Shown in pieces: positions 9,426 to 18,142 of a DNA stretch of 64,000 nucleotides. The stretch comes from DATHWB01 sp040880725. Lineage in GTDB: Bacteria; Actinomycetota; Acidimicrobiia; Spongiisociales; ZC4RG35. The position numbers were made by a program, and so were the translations under genes. The notes under the pieces were generated by a model. It did no database searches, was not told the origin of the DNA, and saw nothing but the letters and a program-made list of their open reading frames with translations. The stretch is from positions 32,517 through 96,516 of the forward strand of contig JBBDHV010000037.1 in assembly GCA_040880725.1 (NCBI GenBank), in the 5' to 3' direction. Positions within the stretch are counted from its first letter, which is position 1; each line of letters begins with the position of its first letter.

Positions 9426-9998
9426 GTGGCCACAGCGGCAGCGGACGAGAGAGCGGCAATGGACGAGTTGGTGGTGGTGCGCTGCCAGCTCGGCGAACGG
9501 GCCGCGTTTGGCGAACTGGTGGATCGGTGGCACCGGCCGCTCTGGTCTTTCGTGCATCGGATGGTCCCCAACCCGGCGCGCAGCGACGATCTCGCCCAGG
9601 AGACCTGGCTCCGCGTCGTGCGCGGTCTTCCGGGACTCGCAGCACCGGACCGGTTCGGTGCCTGGCTTTTCACACTGGCCAGGCGCGCTGTCTACGACGA
9701 GTTGCGTCAGAGCTATCGGCAGGTCGACAGCGACCCGCTCCCTGCAGCGGAAGAATCCGGGCCGGACACCGGGACAGACGACTTCGGCCGCCTCCTCGAC
9801 CGCCTCGAACTCCAGAGCGCGCTCGCCGAACTGGAGCCCCGCGAGCGCGAGGTGGTCGCTCTGTTCCACTTTGCCGACCTTCCCCTGAGCGATGTGGCGG
9901 AGATCCTCGCCGTTCCGCCAGGAACGGTGAAGTCCCGCCTGCATCGAGCACGCCAACAGCTGAGTGCTGTCCTCCACCACGACGAGGAGACCGACTGA
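9426..9998 (+). CDS. ECF sigma factor
   Basis: An extracytoplasmic-function sigma factor of about 190 residues. Region 2 is AFGELVDRWHRPLWSFV to SDDLAQETWLRVVRGL. Region 4 is LEPREREVVALFHFADLPL with the helix-turn-helix LSDVAEILAVPPGTVKSRL. It should direct RNA polymerase to a small set of promoters. GTG 9426 has GGAGG four bases upstream; GTG 9408 and ATG 9459 are alternatives. Its stop overlaps the ATG of the next gene (TGATG), the usual sign of a sigma factor made together with a membrane partner. Confidence 0.85.
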   Translation: MATAAADERAAMDELVVVRCQLGERAAFGELVDRWHRPLWSFVHRMVPNPARSDDLAQETWLRVVRGLPGLAAPDRFGAWLFTLARRAVYDELRQSYRQVDSDPLPAAEESGPDTGTDDFGRLLDRLELQSALAELEPREREVVALFHFADLPLSDVAEILAVPPGTVKSRLHRARQQLSAVLHHDEETD

Positions 9999-10522
9999 TG
10001 GACGATTCACGTACCAACCGCTCCACCCACGACGGTCCCGGCCGCAGCACCGATGAGGTGCTGGCTGTCCTCGACCGGGAGCTGTCGTGGTCCGATCGGC
10101 TGCGCTATCTGGCGGTGGGCCTGGCAGGTCTCGTAGTGGCCGCCATCTCGGCATCGCTGTGGGCGACCGAGCCGGCACTACCGCTCCGCACCCGTCTCGC
10201 GTTCGCCGGCATCGTCTTGCTCGGCGTCGCGTGGATGGCCCTCGCCGCCTACGTGTTGACGCGGCGGCGGCCGTTGTACGGCACCGACCGGGTCTTGGCG
10301 ACGGGCTTGGCTGTGGTCGCCACCTCATTGGTCGGGATCGCGACGACCGTCATTGCCGGGATCCGCGGCGGTGTTCTGCCTGGCCTGATCGCCGGCGCCG
10401 TGACCACGGCATTCGTTGTGACGAGCGCGGTCCTGCACCTCGCCGCCCGACGACGGCGCGACGCGTTGTTGGCCCGTCGCCGCGAGTTGGTCAGGCGCCA
10501 CAACCTCGGCCAGCAGCCCTGA
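9998..10522 (+). CDS. Multi-pass membrane protein coupled to the ECF sigma gene
   Basis: A 174-residue protein with a hydrophilic N-terminus of about 35 residues and four likely membrane helices, then a basic Arg-rich cytoplasmic tail. The start ATG overlaps the sigma-factor stop. Location and topology suggest an anti-sigma or sensing role, but there is no zinc anti-sigma HxxxCxxC motif. The arrangement of an unrelated membrane protein right after a sigma factor recurs five more times in this window. The function is inferred from position only. Confidence 0.65.
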   Translation: MDDSRTNRSTHDGPGRSTDEVLAVLDRELSWSDRLRYLAVGLAGLVVAAISASLWATEPALPLRTRLAFAGIVLLGVAWMALAAYVLTRRRPLYGTDRVLATGLAVVATSLVGIATTVIAGIRGGVLPGLIAGAVTTAFVVTSAVLHLAARRRRDALLARRRELVRRHNLGQQP

Positions 10523-10609
10523 GCCCGCGACGCGAACGTCGCTGCAGGGCTTCGGCCGCGCCGGGGTTTACCTCGGTGTTACGCCGCCGTCGATAGCCTG
10601 AACGGTCGG

Positions 10610-11785
10610 ATGGACCTGCCTCCGATCACAAAGTCACTTCGTTTCCGACTGTCTTGGATCACCTCTGCCGTCGTGTTCGGCATCGGTGGCCTGGCGCTGG
10701 GGGTGGTGTACCTCGCCGTATTGGACACCGTCCGCGGCCTGACGATGACACGCCGGGTCGTCACGGGGGGCCACACCGTCGAGATCGACGGCACGACGTT
10801 GCTGTTCCCGCAGATCGAGGAGCAGCAGATCCGCACGCTCGAGAGCCTGGTGCGGGAGTTCATCCTCAACCAGGTGGCGGCGACCACCCTTCTCGTGTTT
10901 GCTGCGTTGTTCGTGCTCTCGCTGGTGGTGGGTTGGTTCACCGCGGGCCGGGCGCTGCGTCCGCTGACCAGGATCACGGCGGTCGCCGAGGAGATCGAAG
11001 CGACCGATCTCACCCGACGCATCGGCTTGGCCGGCCCACCGGACGAACTGACTCGCATGGCCGGTACGTTCGACGCGATGCTCGACCGGCTCGACAGGGC
11101 ATTTCGGTCCCAGCGGGAGCTTCTCGCCAAGACCTCGCACGATCTGCGCACTCCGCTGGCGGTGATCCGCTCCAACGTCGAGGTGGCCCTCGACGATCCG
11201 GGGACGACCGTCGACGATTGGCGGGCGACCGGCCGGCTCGTGTCCCGGGCGAGCGACCAGATGGGCCGAATGGTGGAGGAGCTACTCGCCGTCGCGCGCC
11301 TCGAGGTCGGTGAAGTGCTGATGGTCGACCTCGACCTCGCTGACGCGGCGAACACCGTCGCCACGGATTGGGCCGCGAGGATGGAGGCGGCGGGCGTGAC
11401 GATCACTGTCGACGCCCGCCCCGCCGTCATCGAGGGCGATCGGGCGACGCTCGATCGGGCGGTCAGCAACCTCGTGGACAACGCACTGCGGATGTCGCCC
11501 CGAGACACGACCATCACGATCGGGAGCGGGTCGGTGGGCGGATGGGCGTACCTGGCAGTCGCAGACCGTGGTCCCGGCATCGATCCTGCCGTCGTCGAAG
11601 GCTCCGCCGACGGGCGCGGTCTCGGCCTCCCGATCGTCCGCGAAGTTGCGCGCTTGCATCACGGGCGGCTCACCGCAGACGACCGGGACGGCGGCGGCTC
11701 AGCGATCGTGCTGTGGATACCGAATGACGCGGCAACAGGTCCGACACCGTCCATCGATGCTTTACCGGCGGTTTACCGCCAATGA
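10610..11785 (+). CDS. HAMP-domain sensor histidine kinase (MprB/CutS-like)
   Basis: A 391-residue kinase. A first helix at about 15-38, a short extracytoplasmic loop, and a second helix at about 85-108 frame a small sensor. HAMP follows (GRALRPLTRITAVAEEIEATDL). The H box is SHDLRTPLAVI with His177. The ATPase domain has LVDNALRMS, VADRGPGID and GRGLGLPIV. All signature residues for autophosphorylation are present. It sits between the regulator/sigma genes and an HtrA protease, an order like mycobacterial MprA-MprB-PepD, and most likely phosphorylates the regulator at 8653. Confidence 0.87.
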   Translation: MDLPPITKSLRFRLSWITSAVVFGIGGLALGVVYLAVLDTVRGLTMTRRVVTGGHTVEIDGTTLLFPQIEEQQIRTLESLVREFILNQVAATTLLVFAALFVLSLVVGWFTAGRALRPLTRITAVAEEIEATDLTRRIGLAGPPDELTRMAGTFDAMLDRLDRAFRSQRELLAKTSHDLRTPLAVIRSNVEVALDDPGTTVDDWRATGRLVSRASDQMGRMVEELLAVARLEVGEVLMVDLDLADAANTVATDWAARMEAAGVTITVDARPAVIEGDRATLDRAVSNLVDNALRMSPRDTTITIGSGSVGGWAYLAVADRGPGIDPAVVEGSADGRGLGLPIVREVARLHHGRLTADDRDGGGSAIVLWIPNDAATGPTPSIDALPAVYRQ

Positions 11786-11830
11786 GATACCGATGGCCTC
11801 GACTTTGCACATCTTTGACGAGGAGTTGGA

Positions 11831-12991
11831 ATGTTGGACATGGATCGCACCGACGTGACTGAGCCGGAGGCAGCCGAGCCGCGCACCGACGCCCCGTCGC
11901 GCGTGCTCGTCTTCCTTGCCATCTTGACGGTGTTCGTCGCGGGTGCCGGGATCGGCTGGCTGGCCGGCCCCCCTCCCGCCGCGGAGGTCGCAGTGTCGAC
12001 CACCGCGCCTCCCGCCGATTCCACGACGGTGACCGAGACCGCGACCGAGATCGCGCCCCCGGCGGACAACACCGCTCCTCCCGCTGACCCGCAGACAGAT
12101 CCGCTCGTCAGCGCGGCGTCGGAGGAGCCTGTGGCCGACGTGGCAGAGGCTCTCCTCCAGTCGGTCGTCCAGATCGAATTGCAGCAAGGCGGACTCGGCA
12201 GCGGGGTGATCTTCGACAGCAACGGTCGGATTCTCACTGCGGGTCATGTGGTGAGCGGAGTCGAAACGGTCCTCGTCCGATTCGCGAACGGTGACCGGGT
12301 GCCGGGACGAGTCATCGGCACCGACGACGCCAACGACATCGCAGTGATCGAGGTCGACAGGATCGGCCTGCCGGCTGCGCCGCTGTCGCTCGACGAGGAC
12401 CCCCGTCCCGGGCAGCTGGCAGTCGCCCTCGGTTCGCCATGGGGGCTGGATTCGACCGTGACTTCAGGAATCATCTCCGCGGTCGACCAGGCGATCGAAG
12501 GTCCCGACGGAGCTCCCCGCCTCATGCTCCAAACGGATGCATCGATCAACCCGGGCAACAGCGGAGGGCCGCTGGCGGACCGCTTCGGGCGAATCGTCGG
12601 CATCAACGTGTCGATCTACTCGGCGAGCGGTGCCAACGACGGCGTCGGTTTCGCCGTGCCCATCGATCGGGCGTTCCGGGTGGCGCGGGCGATCATCGAA
12701 GGCGGTTCCTTCGAGCCCGGTTTCCTCGGTGTGACGATCGGCCCCACGGCGACAGGACGTGCGGGTTCGGTCATCACGTCGATCACCCCCGGGACGGCGG
12801 CGGAGGGCGCGGGCCTACAGGTGGACGACGTCGTGGTCTCGGTCGACGGTGATCCCATCGGTGACTTCGTCGACCTCGCCGCCGTGGTGCGCAACTACGC
12901 CGCGGGTGACATCGTGGAACTCGAAGTCCGGCGAGCCGGAGAGACCGTGTTCGTCGATCTCGAGCTCGGAACCCGCCCCGCCGAAGGCTGA
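11831..12991 (+). CDS. Membrane-anchored HtrA/DegP-type serine protease with PDZ domain
   Basis: A 386-residue protease. One N-terminal membrane helix (about 27-47) is followed by a Pro/Thr/Ala-rich linker, a trypsin-like domain and a C-terminal PDZ domain (GFLGVTIG onward, about 293-380). The catalytic triad is visible: His139 in TAGHVV, Asp169 in NDIAVIEV and Ser244 in NPGNSGGPL. Family members degrade misfolded exported proteins. GAGGAG lies about eight bases before ATG 11831. Being downstream of the HAMP kinase suggests control by that two-component system, as for PepD. Confidence 0.9.
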   Translation: MLDMDRTDVTEPEAAEPRTDAPSRVLVFLAILTVFVAGAGIGWLAGPPPAAEVAVSTTAPPADSTTVTETATEIAPPADNTAPPADPQTDPLVSAASEEPVADVAEALLQSVVQIELQQGGLGSGVIFDSNGRILTAGHVVSGVETVLVRFANGDRVPGRVIGTDDANDIAVIEVDRIGLPAAPLSLDEDPRPGQLAVALGSPWGLDSTVTSGIISAVDQAIEGPDGAPRLMLQTDASINPGNSGGPLADRFGRIVGINVSIYSASGANDGVGFAVPIDRAFRVARAIIEGGSFEPGFLGVTIGPTATGRAGSVITSITPGTAAEGAGLQVDDVVVSVDGDPIGDFVDLAAVVRNYAAGDIVELEVRRAGETVFVDLELGTRPAEG

Positions 12992-13020
12992 GCCGCTGCC
13001 GCGATGGTCTCCATCCTCGG

Positions 13021-13180
13021 CTAGCGTGGTGTGCGACCGCTCCCTGTGAGCGGTGCCGTCGGCAGCAGCGAAGTCCGGAACGAACCGGCGCTGTCCCGCA
13101 ACTGTGAGGCCCTACGGGGCCGAGCCAGGTCGCCTGGTGCCACGGCGCAGACGAAGCCTCGGGTGAAGGTGAAGTCCGCC
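13021..13180 (+). ncRNA. Cobalamin (B12) riboswitch
   Basis: The leader of btuF carries the conserved cobalamin riboswitch parts in order. The core CTGTCCCGCAACTGTGAG lies at 13091-13108, preceded by the AAGTCCGGAACGAACCGG stem-loop (13071-13088). The B12 box, GAGCCAGGTCGCCTGG, lies at 13122-13137. Ends are approximate. It should sense adenosylcobalamin or a related corrinoid and switch off the eight genes that follow, all of which handle corrinoids. Confidence 0.9.
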
Positions 13181-13209
13181 GGCGGGGACTCCGCCGTCGA
13201 ACTCTCTTT

Positions 13210-13231
13210 CATCCTCCAACCCAGGAGGATG
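13210..13231 (+). promoter_or_regulatory. Hairpin masking the btuF ribosome-binding site
   Basis: CATCCTCC at 13210-13217 and GGAGGATG at 13224-13231 are a perfect 8-bp inverted repeat with a 6-base loop. The right arm contains the Shine-Dalgarno sequence of btuF, whose ATG is at 13234. This is the expression platform one expects when the riboswitch controls translation. A G/C stem just upstream (about 13179-13195) could pair in the alternative fold. Confidence 0.65.
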
Positions 13232-13233
13232 GG

Positions 13234-14226
13234 ATGTTCAGGAATCGCGCGTCGGCAACGACGCTTCTCGTGTCGATGGCACTGCTCTTTGCGGCCTGCG
13301 CCAGTCCGGATGCCGGCGACACAACCACGACCGAATCGCTCGGGTCGCCGTCCGTTGCGGAGACGACCACGACGAGCACCGAACCGGCGATGCCCGGGTA
13401 CCCGCTGACGGTGAATTCGGGGGGTGTGACGACCACGATCGCCGAGCGCCCCACGGCGATCGTCTCGCTGTCACCGACCGCGACGGAGATGTTGTTCGCC
13501 ATCGGTGCGGGGTCGCAGGTGGTGGCGGTGGACGAGTACTCGTACTTCCCCGACGACGCCCCCGTCACCGATCTCTCCGGTTTCACCCCGAATCTCGAGG
13601 CCATCGTGGCGTATGAGCCCGACCTCGTCGTCGTGAGCGACGACATCGATGGCATCGTCGCCGCGCTCGAAGGCGTCGACATTCCGACGCTCGTCCTCCC
13701 CGGGGCTCAGCGGGTGCAGGACGCCTACGACCAGGTGCGTCTCCTCGGTGACGCCACAGGCATGATCTCGGAGGCGGAGGCACTCGCAACCGAGATGGAG
13801 TCCGAGGTCTCTGCGCTCGTTGCCGGCGTGGAGCTCACCTCTGAACCCCTGACGTACTACCACGAGCTGGGCAGCGACGGAGGCGGTTCCTTCTACTCGG
13901 TGACTTCGTCGACCTTCATTGGGGAAGTCTTCGGCACGTTCGGCCTCGAGAGCATCGCGGACCCCGCGGACAGCGACGGATTCGGCTACCCGGTGCTCTC
14001 GGTCGAGTTCATCATCGACGCCGACCCCGATCTGATCTTCTTCACCAACTGCTGCGGGGACACTCCCGAAACCATCGCCGCCCGTCCCGGGTGGGACTCG
14101 ATCACCGCGGTCCAGGAAGGCGCGTTGTACGAGTTGGATGACGATCTGTCGTCGCGCTGGGGGCCGCGCCTGGTCGAGTTCTTCCGCCTGGTCGCCGACG
14201 CGCTCGCAGAGAGGTCGGAGGGGTGA
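13234..14226 (+). CDS. btuF: Corrinoid ABC transporter substrate-binding lipoprotein
   Basis: A 330-residue periplasmic-binding-type lipoprotein. The signal peptide ends in the lipobox LLFAAC, and a Thr/Ser-rich linker follows. The binding domain has the class III pattern seen in vitamin B12 and siderophore binders: ERPTAIVSLSPTATEMLFAIG, then NLEAIVAYEPDLVVV. It captures corrinoid outside the membrane for the permease encoded next. Specificity for B12 is supported by the riboswitch and the cob genes in the same operon. The stop overlaps the next start (GTGA). Confidence 0.88.
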   Translation: MFRNRASATTLLVSMALLFAACASPDAGDTTTTESLGSPSVAETTTTSTEPAMPGYPLTVNSGGVTTTIAERPTAIVSLSPTATEMLFAIGAGSQVVAVDEYSYFPDDAPVTDLSGFTPNLEAIVAYEPDLVVVSDDIDGIVAALEGVDIPTLVLPGAQRVQDAYDQVRLLGDATGMISEAEALATEMESEVSALVAGVELTSEPLTYYHELGSDGGGSFYSVTSSTFIGEVFGTFGLESIADPADSDGFGYPVLSVEFIIDADPDLIFFTNCCGDTPETIAARPGWDSITAVQEGALYELDDDLSSRWGPRLVEFFRLVADALAERSEG

Positions 14227-15248
14227 GCATCCCGCTCGCTCCCAGCAGGATCCGGCCTGCGGTTGCGGTGGGAGGCGTTGCCGTTCTTGCCGGTGCGCTG
14301 CTGGCGGGGGTGCTGGTTGGTCCGGCCGGTCTGCCGGCGGCGTCGGCGCTCTCGGCGCTCTTCCAGTGGGTTCCAGGGGTCGATGCTCCCGCGATCTCCG
14401 ACGCCCATCAGAGCATTCTCTTCTCGTGGAGGCTTCCTCGGGTCGTCCTGGGTGCTCTCGTGGGAGGCTGCCTGGCGATGTCAGGGGCTGCGTATCAGGG
14501 AGTGTTTCGCAACCCGCTCGCCGATCCGTTTCTTCTCGGTGCGGCCGCGGGCGCCGGGTTGGGCGCCACGCTGGCGATCACCACCGGCGCCCGTGCGATC
14601 ATCGGACTGGCGGCCTTTCTCGGGGCAATCGTGGCGGTTGGCATCGCGTACGTTCTGGGTCGCGCGGCCGGTGGCCGCACCGGCGCTGCGATCATCCTGG
14701 CCGGAGTGGCGGTTGCCGCGTTCTTCACGGCGATGCAGACCTATCTCCAGCAACGGAGCACCGACACCTTGCGGGAGGTGTACGTGTGGATTCTGGGGCG
14801 ACTCTCGACGAACGGCTGGGGCGATGTGACCGCGCTTGCTCCCTATGCGGTGGTGAGTGGCGTGGTGATCTTTGCCTTCCGGAGACACCTCGACGTCTTG
14901 GCGCTGGGAGAGGACGAGGCGGCGACGCTCGGAGTTCCCGTCGCCCGGATCCGTCTCCTCTTGGTCGCAGCTGCCACGCTGGCAACGTCGGCCGCGGTGT
15001 CGGTGAGCGGACTGATCGGATTCGTGGGGATCATCGTCCCGCACCTCGTCCGTCTTGTGACTGGGTCGAGCTATCGGGTGGTCGTACCCCTCTCGATGAT
15101 CTTTGGCGCGGCGTTCATGGTCATCACGGATCTCGGGGCGCGGACCGTCATGAGCCCCGCCGAACTTCCGATCGGGGTCGTCACCGCATTTGTGGGCGCA
15201 CCGTTCTTCCTGCTGGTGCTGCGTCGCTCCCGGAGGACTGCCCTGTGA
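14223..15248 (+). CDS. btuC: Corrinoid ABC transporter permease (FecCD family)
   Basis: A 341-residue integral membrane protein with about ten hydrophobic segments. Family motifs are visible: RLPRVVLGALVGGCLAMSGA near the N-terminus, GNPLADP-like RNPLADPFLLG, and LIGFVGIIVPHLVR near the C-terminus. It forms the channel of the B12 importer with the ATPase encoded next. It begins with GTG inside the btuF stop and ends in the btuD start, so the three importer genes are translationally coupled. Confidence 0.88.
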   Translation: MSIPLAPSRIRPAVAVGGVAVLAGALLAGVLVGPAGLPAASALSALFQWVPGVDAPAISDAHQSILFSWRLPRVVLGALVGGCLAMSGAAYQGVFRNPLADPFLLGAAAGAGLGATLAITTGARAIIGLAAFLGAIVAVGIAYVLGRAAGGRTGAAIILAGVAVAAFFTAMQTYLQQRSTDTLREVYVWILGRLSTNGWGDVTALAPYAVVSGVVIFAFRRHLDVLALGEDEAATLGVPVARIRLLLVAAATLATSAAVSVSGLIGFVGIIVPHLVRLVTGSSYRVVVPLSMIFGAAFMVITDLGARTVMSPAELPIGVVTAFVGAPFFLLVLRRSRRTAL

Positions 15249-16069
15249 ACGGTCACAAGCTCACACTCGAGGAAGTCTCGGTCCGACTCGACGGCGAGCC
15301 GATCGTCACCGGAGTCGATCTCTCCGTACGCAACGGTGAGTTCGTGGGTGTCGTCGGACCGAACGGCGCAGGCAAGACCACCTTGCTCAACGCCGTGGTT
15401 GGGATCGTCCCTTTCCAGGGAACGATCCGGGTCGACGGTTTTTCCGTCGACACCATGTCCCGGCGCGACCGGGCCAGAGCGGTGGCGCTCGTCCCTCAGC
15501 GCCCAATGGTTCCACCCGGGATGACGGTCGCCGACTACGTACTCCTGGGACGGACACCACACCTGGGGATGCTGGCGGGGGAGACCCGTCGGGACATCGA
15601 CGCCGCCGCGGCCGGACTGGCGTCGCTCGGCGCCGAGGGTCTCGTCGGTCGGGACCTGTCGACGTTGTCGGGCGGAGAGTTCCAGAGGGTCGTCCTGGCG
15701 AGATCGCTCGCGCAGGGCGCATCGCTCCTCCTCCTCGACGAGCCCACCAGCGCGCTCGATGTCGGTCATGCCCAGCGCGTGTTGCGACTCGTAGACGAGA
15801 TGCGCCGGTCCTGCGGTCTGACCGTCGTGGCAGCCATCCACGACCTGACACTTGCGGCCCAGTTCTGCGATCGGCTGGTGATGGTGTCGGGGGGAAGGGT
15901 CGTCTCGGAGGGGACGCCGGTGTCGGTGCTGACCGAGTCGACGATCCGTCTGCACTATGGCGCCACGGTTCGGGTGCTCGACGACGGCGACGGCCGAGTC
16001 GTGGTGATACCCAGTCGATCAATGGAAGAAGCAAGCGTGGACGAACTCGTCGCGAGGGAGGCACCATGA
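15245..16069 (+). CDS. btuD: Corrinoid ABC transporter ATP-binding protein
   Basis: A 274-residue ABC ATPase. Walker A is GPNGAGKTT, the Q-loop lies in VALVPQRP, the signature is LSGGEFQRV, Walker B is LLLLDEPTSALD and the H-loop is AAIHDLTLA. It powers the importer formed with the upstream permease. GTG 15245 overlaps the btuC stop by four bases; the reading frame is open far upstream but that part is a shadow of btuC. The last 40 residues extend past the usual ATPase core. Confidence 0.88.
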   Translation: MNGHKLTLEEVSVRLDGEPIVTGVDLSVRNGEFVGVVGPNGAGKTTLLNAVVGIVPFQGTIRVDGFSVDTMSRRDRARAVALVPQRPMVPPGMTVADYVLLGRTPHLGMLAGETRRDIDAAAAGLASLGAEGLVGRDLSTLSGGEFQRVVLARSLAQGASLLLLDEPTSALDVGHAQRVLRLVDEMRRSCGLTVVAAIHDLTLAAQFCDRLVMVSGGRVVSEGTPVSVLTESTIRLHYGATVRVLDDGDGRVVVIPSRSMEEASVDELVAREAP

Positions 16070-16638
16070 GCGGAATGGGTGACACGCCACCGAGGGAGCC
16101 ACCGGCCACTGCGAAGGTCCGGAAGCCGTCACTGGTCATCGTCAACACCGGCGACGGCAAGGGCAAGAGCACCGCAGCCTTCGGAATCATGATCCGAGCA
16201 GTGGCCAGGGGGTGGAAGGTCGCAGTCATCCAGTTCCTGAAGTCGGGAGACTGGAAGGTCGGAGAGGAGAGCGTGGGTCGGCGCCTCGGTGTCGATTGGT
16301 GGGCGCTGGGTGACGGGTTCACCTGGGATTCCGACGAACTCTCGGAGTCCGAAGCTGTCGCCCGGACTGCGTGGAACTTCGCCTCCGAGCGCATCATGTC
16401 GGGCGACTACGACTTGGTGATTCTCGATGAAGTCACCTATCCGATGAACTGGGGATGGATCGACCCTTCCGAAGTCATCGAGACGATTCGCAGCCGGCCC
16501 CCCTCGGTGAACATCGTGGCCACCGGCAGGGACGCATCCGAGTCGCTCGTGTCCGTCGCCGACACCGTCACCGAGATGGTGAAGGTCAAACATCCCTACG
16601 ACCAGGGTGTGATGTCGCGGCGCGGCATCGACTTCTGA
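16066..16638 (+). CDS. cobO: Cob(I)yrinic acid a,c-diamide adenosyltransferase
   Basis: A 190-residue corrinoid adenosyltransferase of the CobA/CobO type. It has the P-loop TGDGKGKSTAAFG used to bind ATP in this family, then VAVIQFLKSG, LVILDEVTYPM and the end motif KHPYDQGVMSRRGIDF. It transfers the adenosyl group of ATP to reduced cobalt. ATG overlaps the btuD stop (ATGA). Length and C-terminus match the family. Confidence 0.92.
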   Translation: MSGMGDTPPREPPATAKVRKPSLVIVNTGDGKGKSTAAFGIMIRAVARGWKVAVIQFLKSGDWKVGEESVGRRLGVDWWALGDGFTWDSDELSESEAVARTAWNFASERIMSGDYDLVILDEVTYPMNWGWIDPSEVIETIRSRPPSVNIVATGRDASESLVSVADTVTEMVKVKHPYDQGVMSRRGIDF

Positions 16639-17156
16639 TGCCGTACGTATTCGTCACCGGGGGAGCGCGGAGCGGCAAGTCCTCGGCGGCCGAACGGCGC
16701 GCCACCGCGGCGCGGGCCGGAGTGACGGTGGTCGCCACCGCCGAAGCAGGTGACGAGGAAATGGCCGCCAGGATCGACCGTCACCGGGCGGCCCGGCCCC
16801 GGTCGTGGGAGACCGTCGAGGAGCCCGTTGCGCTGACGGCTGCACTCCGGACCGTGGCCGAGGAACACTTCGTCATCGTCGATTGCCTCACCCTGTGGTT
16901 GGCGAATGTCCTCGGCTCCTCGGACGGTGACATCGTCGACCAGGCGAGGGAGGCGATCGGGGTGCTCGTCCGCAGAGAGGGCGACGGTATGGTCGTCTCC
17001 AACGAGGTGGGAGATGGGATCGTCCCCGCCGACCCGATGATCCGGCGGTATCGGGATCTCCTGGGACAGGTCAATTCGCTGTTTGCTGCCTCGGCGACCG
17101 ACTCCTACCTGATGGTTGCCGGCAGGGCGCTTGCGTTGCCGGCCGCGCCGTGGTGA
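16638..17156 (+). CDS. cobU: Adenosylcobinamide kinase / adenosylcobinamide-phosphate guanylyltransferase
   Basis: A 172-residue bifunctional enzyme. The P-loop is VTGGARSGKSS at the very N-terminus, and the His expected to take GMP is in RIDRHRAARP (about residue 47). CLTLWLANVL and VSNEVGDGIVP are CobU/CobP hallmarks. It phosphorylates adenosylcobinamide and then activates it with GTP. ATG 16638 shares one base with the cobO stop (TGATG). It acts just before CobS in the same operon. Confidence 0.92.
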   Translation: MPYVFVTGGARSGKSSAAERRATAARAGVTVVATAEAGDEEMAARIDRHRAARPRSWETVEEPVALTAALRTVAEEHFVIVDCLTLWLANVLGSSDGDIVDQAREAIGVLVRREGDGMVVSNEVGDGIVPADPMIRRYRDLLGQVNSLFAASATDSYLMVAGRALALPAAPW

Positions 17157-18142
17157 TCGAGCAATTGCTCCGGGACCTCGCCAACGCGCCCGGACCCGAC
17201 GAACTCCACCGGCAGGCGGTCATCCAGAGGGCGGCGAGGGTGCTGCGTCCGCCGGGCGCGTTCGCACGTCTCGACCGGGTCGCAGGATGGTTGGCGGCGT
17301 GGCAGCGGACCGACGTTCCCGCCGTTTCCAAAGCTGCCCTCGTCCTGGCAGCGGGCGACCACGGCGTGGTCGCCCGCGGCGTGTCGGCGTTCGGGGCGGA
17401 GGTGACGACGGCGATGATCGACGCCATCAAGGCGGGTGCCGCAACATCTGCGGTGCTCGCGGAGCGCCTCGGGGTGGCGGTGCGTCTGGTGGACGCCGGC
17501 GTGGGATTTCCCACTGCGGACATCGTCACCGACGATGCGTTGGAGGGCGAACGGTTCGAACACCTCGTCGATCTCGGGCGAAGGACGGTCGCCGAACTCG
17601 ACACGGATTTGCTGCTCGTGGGCGAAATGGGAATCGGGAACACCACTGCGACCGCCGCCGTCAGCGCGGCCCTGTGCGGGGGCGACACCGCCCGATTCGT
17701 CGGGCCTGGGGCGGGAGTCGACGAAGACGGGATGAAACGCAAACGCCAGGCAGTCCATGATGCCGTCGCCCGAGTGGGCGACGCCGATCCGCTCGAAATT
17801 CTCCGCCGCCTGGGCGGTTCGGAGCACGCGGTGCTGGCGGGGGCGATCGCCGAGGCCAGGCTGCGATCGATTCCCGTCCTGCTCGACGGCTACGTCACGA
17901 CCGCCGCAGCTGCCGCGCTGGCATTTGCGGTGCCAGGCGCACTGGACCACTGTCTCGCCGCACATCTGTCGCCCGAGCCGGGGCACCGACTTCTGCTCGA
18001 ACGACTCGGGCTCGATCCGCTGCTCGACCTCGCTCTCGGCTTGGGTGAGGGGTCGGGCGCGTTGGTGGCGCTCCCTATCGTGGGACTTGCCGCGGCGGCG
18101 GTGGTCGACGTCGCCACCTTCGACGAGTGGGGGCTGGTGTGA
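17153..18142 (+). CDS. cobT: Nicotinate-nucleotide--dimethylbenzimidazole phosphoribosyltransferase
   Basis: A 329-residue CobT. Family signatures include LVLAAGDHGVVARGVSA, LLLVGEMGIGNTTATAA (the phosphate-binding loop) and FVGPGAGVDE. The conserved Glu expected as the catalytic base lies in the C-terminal part (near HLSPEPGH). It makes alpha-ribazole phosphate, the lower nucleotide of cobalamin. Two GTG codons are adjacent (17150 and 17153); the second gives the GTGA overlap used throughout this operon. Confidence 0.92.
   Translation: MIEQLLRDLANAPGPDELHRQAVIQRAARVLRPPGAFARLDRVAGWLAAWQRTDVPAVSKAALVLAAGDHGVVARGVSAFGAEVTTAMIDAIKAGAATSAVLAERLGVAVRLVDAGVGFPTADIVTDDALEGERFEHLVDLGRRTVAELDTDLLLVGEMGIGNTTATAAVSAALCGGDTARFVGPGAGVDEDGMKRKRQAVHDAVARVGDADPLEILRRLGGSEHAVLAGAIAEARLRSIPVLLDGYVTTAAAAALAFAVPGALDHCLAAHLSPEPGHRLLLERLGLDPLLDLALGLGEGSGALVALPIVGLAAAAVVDVATFDEWGLV

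Noticed and set aside
14138..16069. One long frame of 643 codons over the transporter genes
   Set aside because: Its first 369 codons are an Arg/Gly-rich shadow of btuC; only the part from 15245 is a real gene (btuD).
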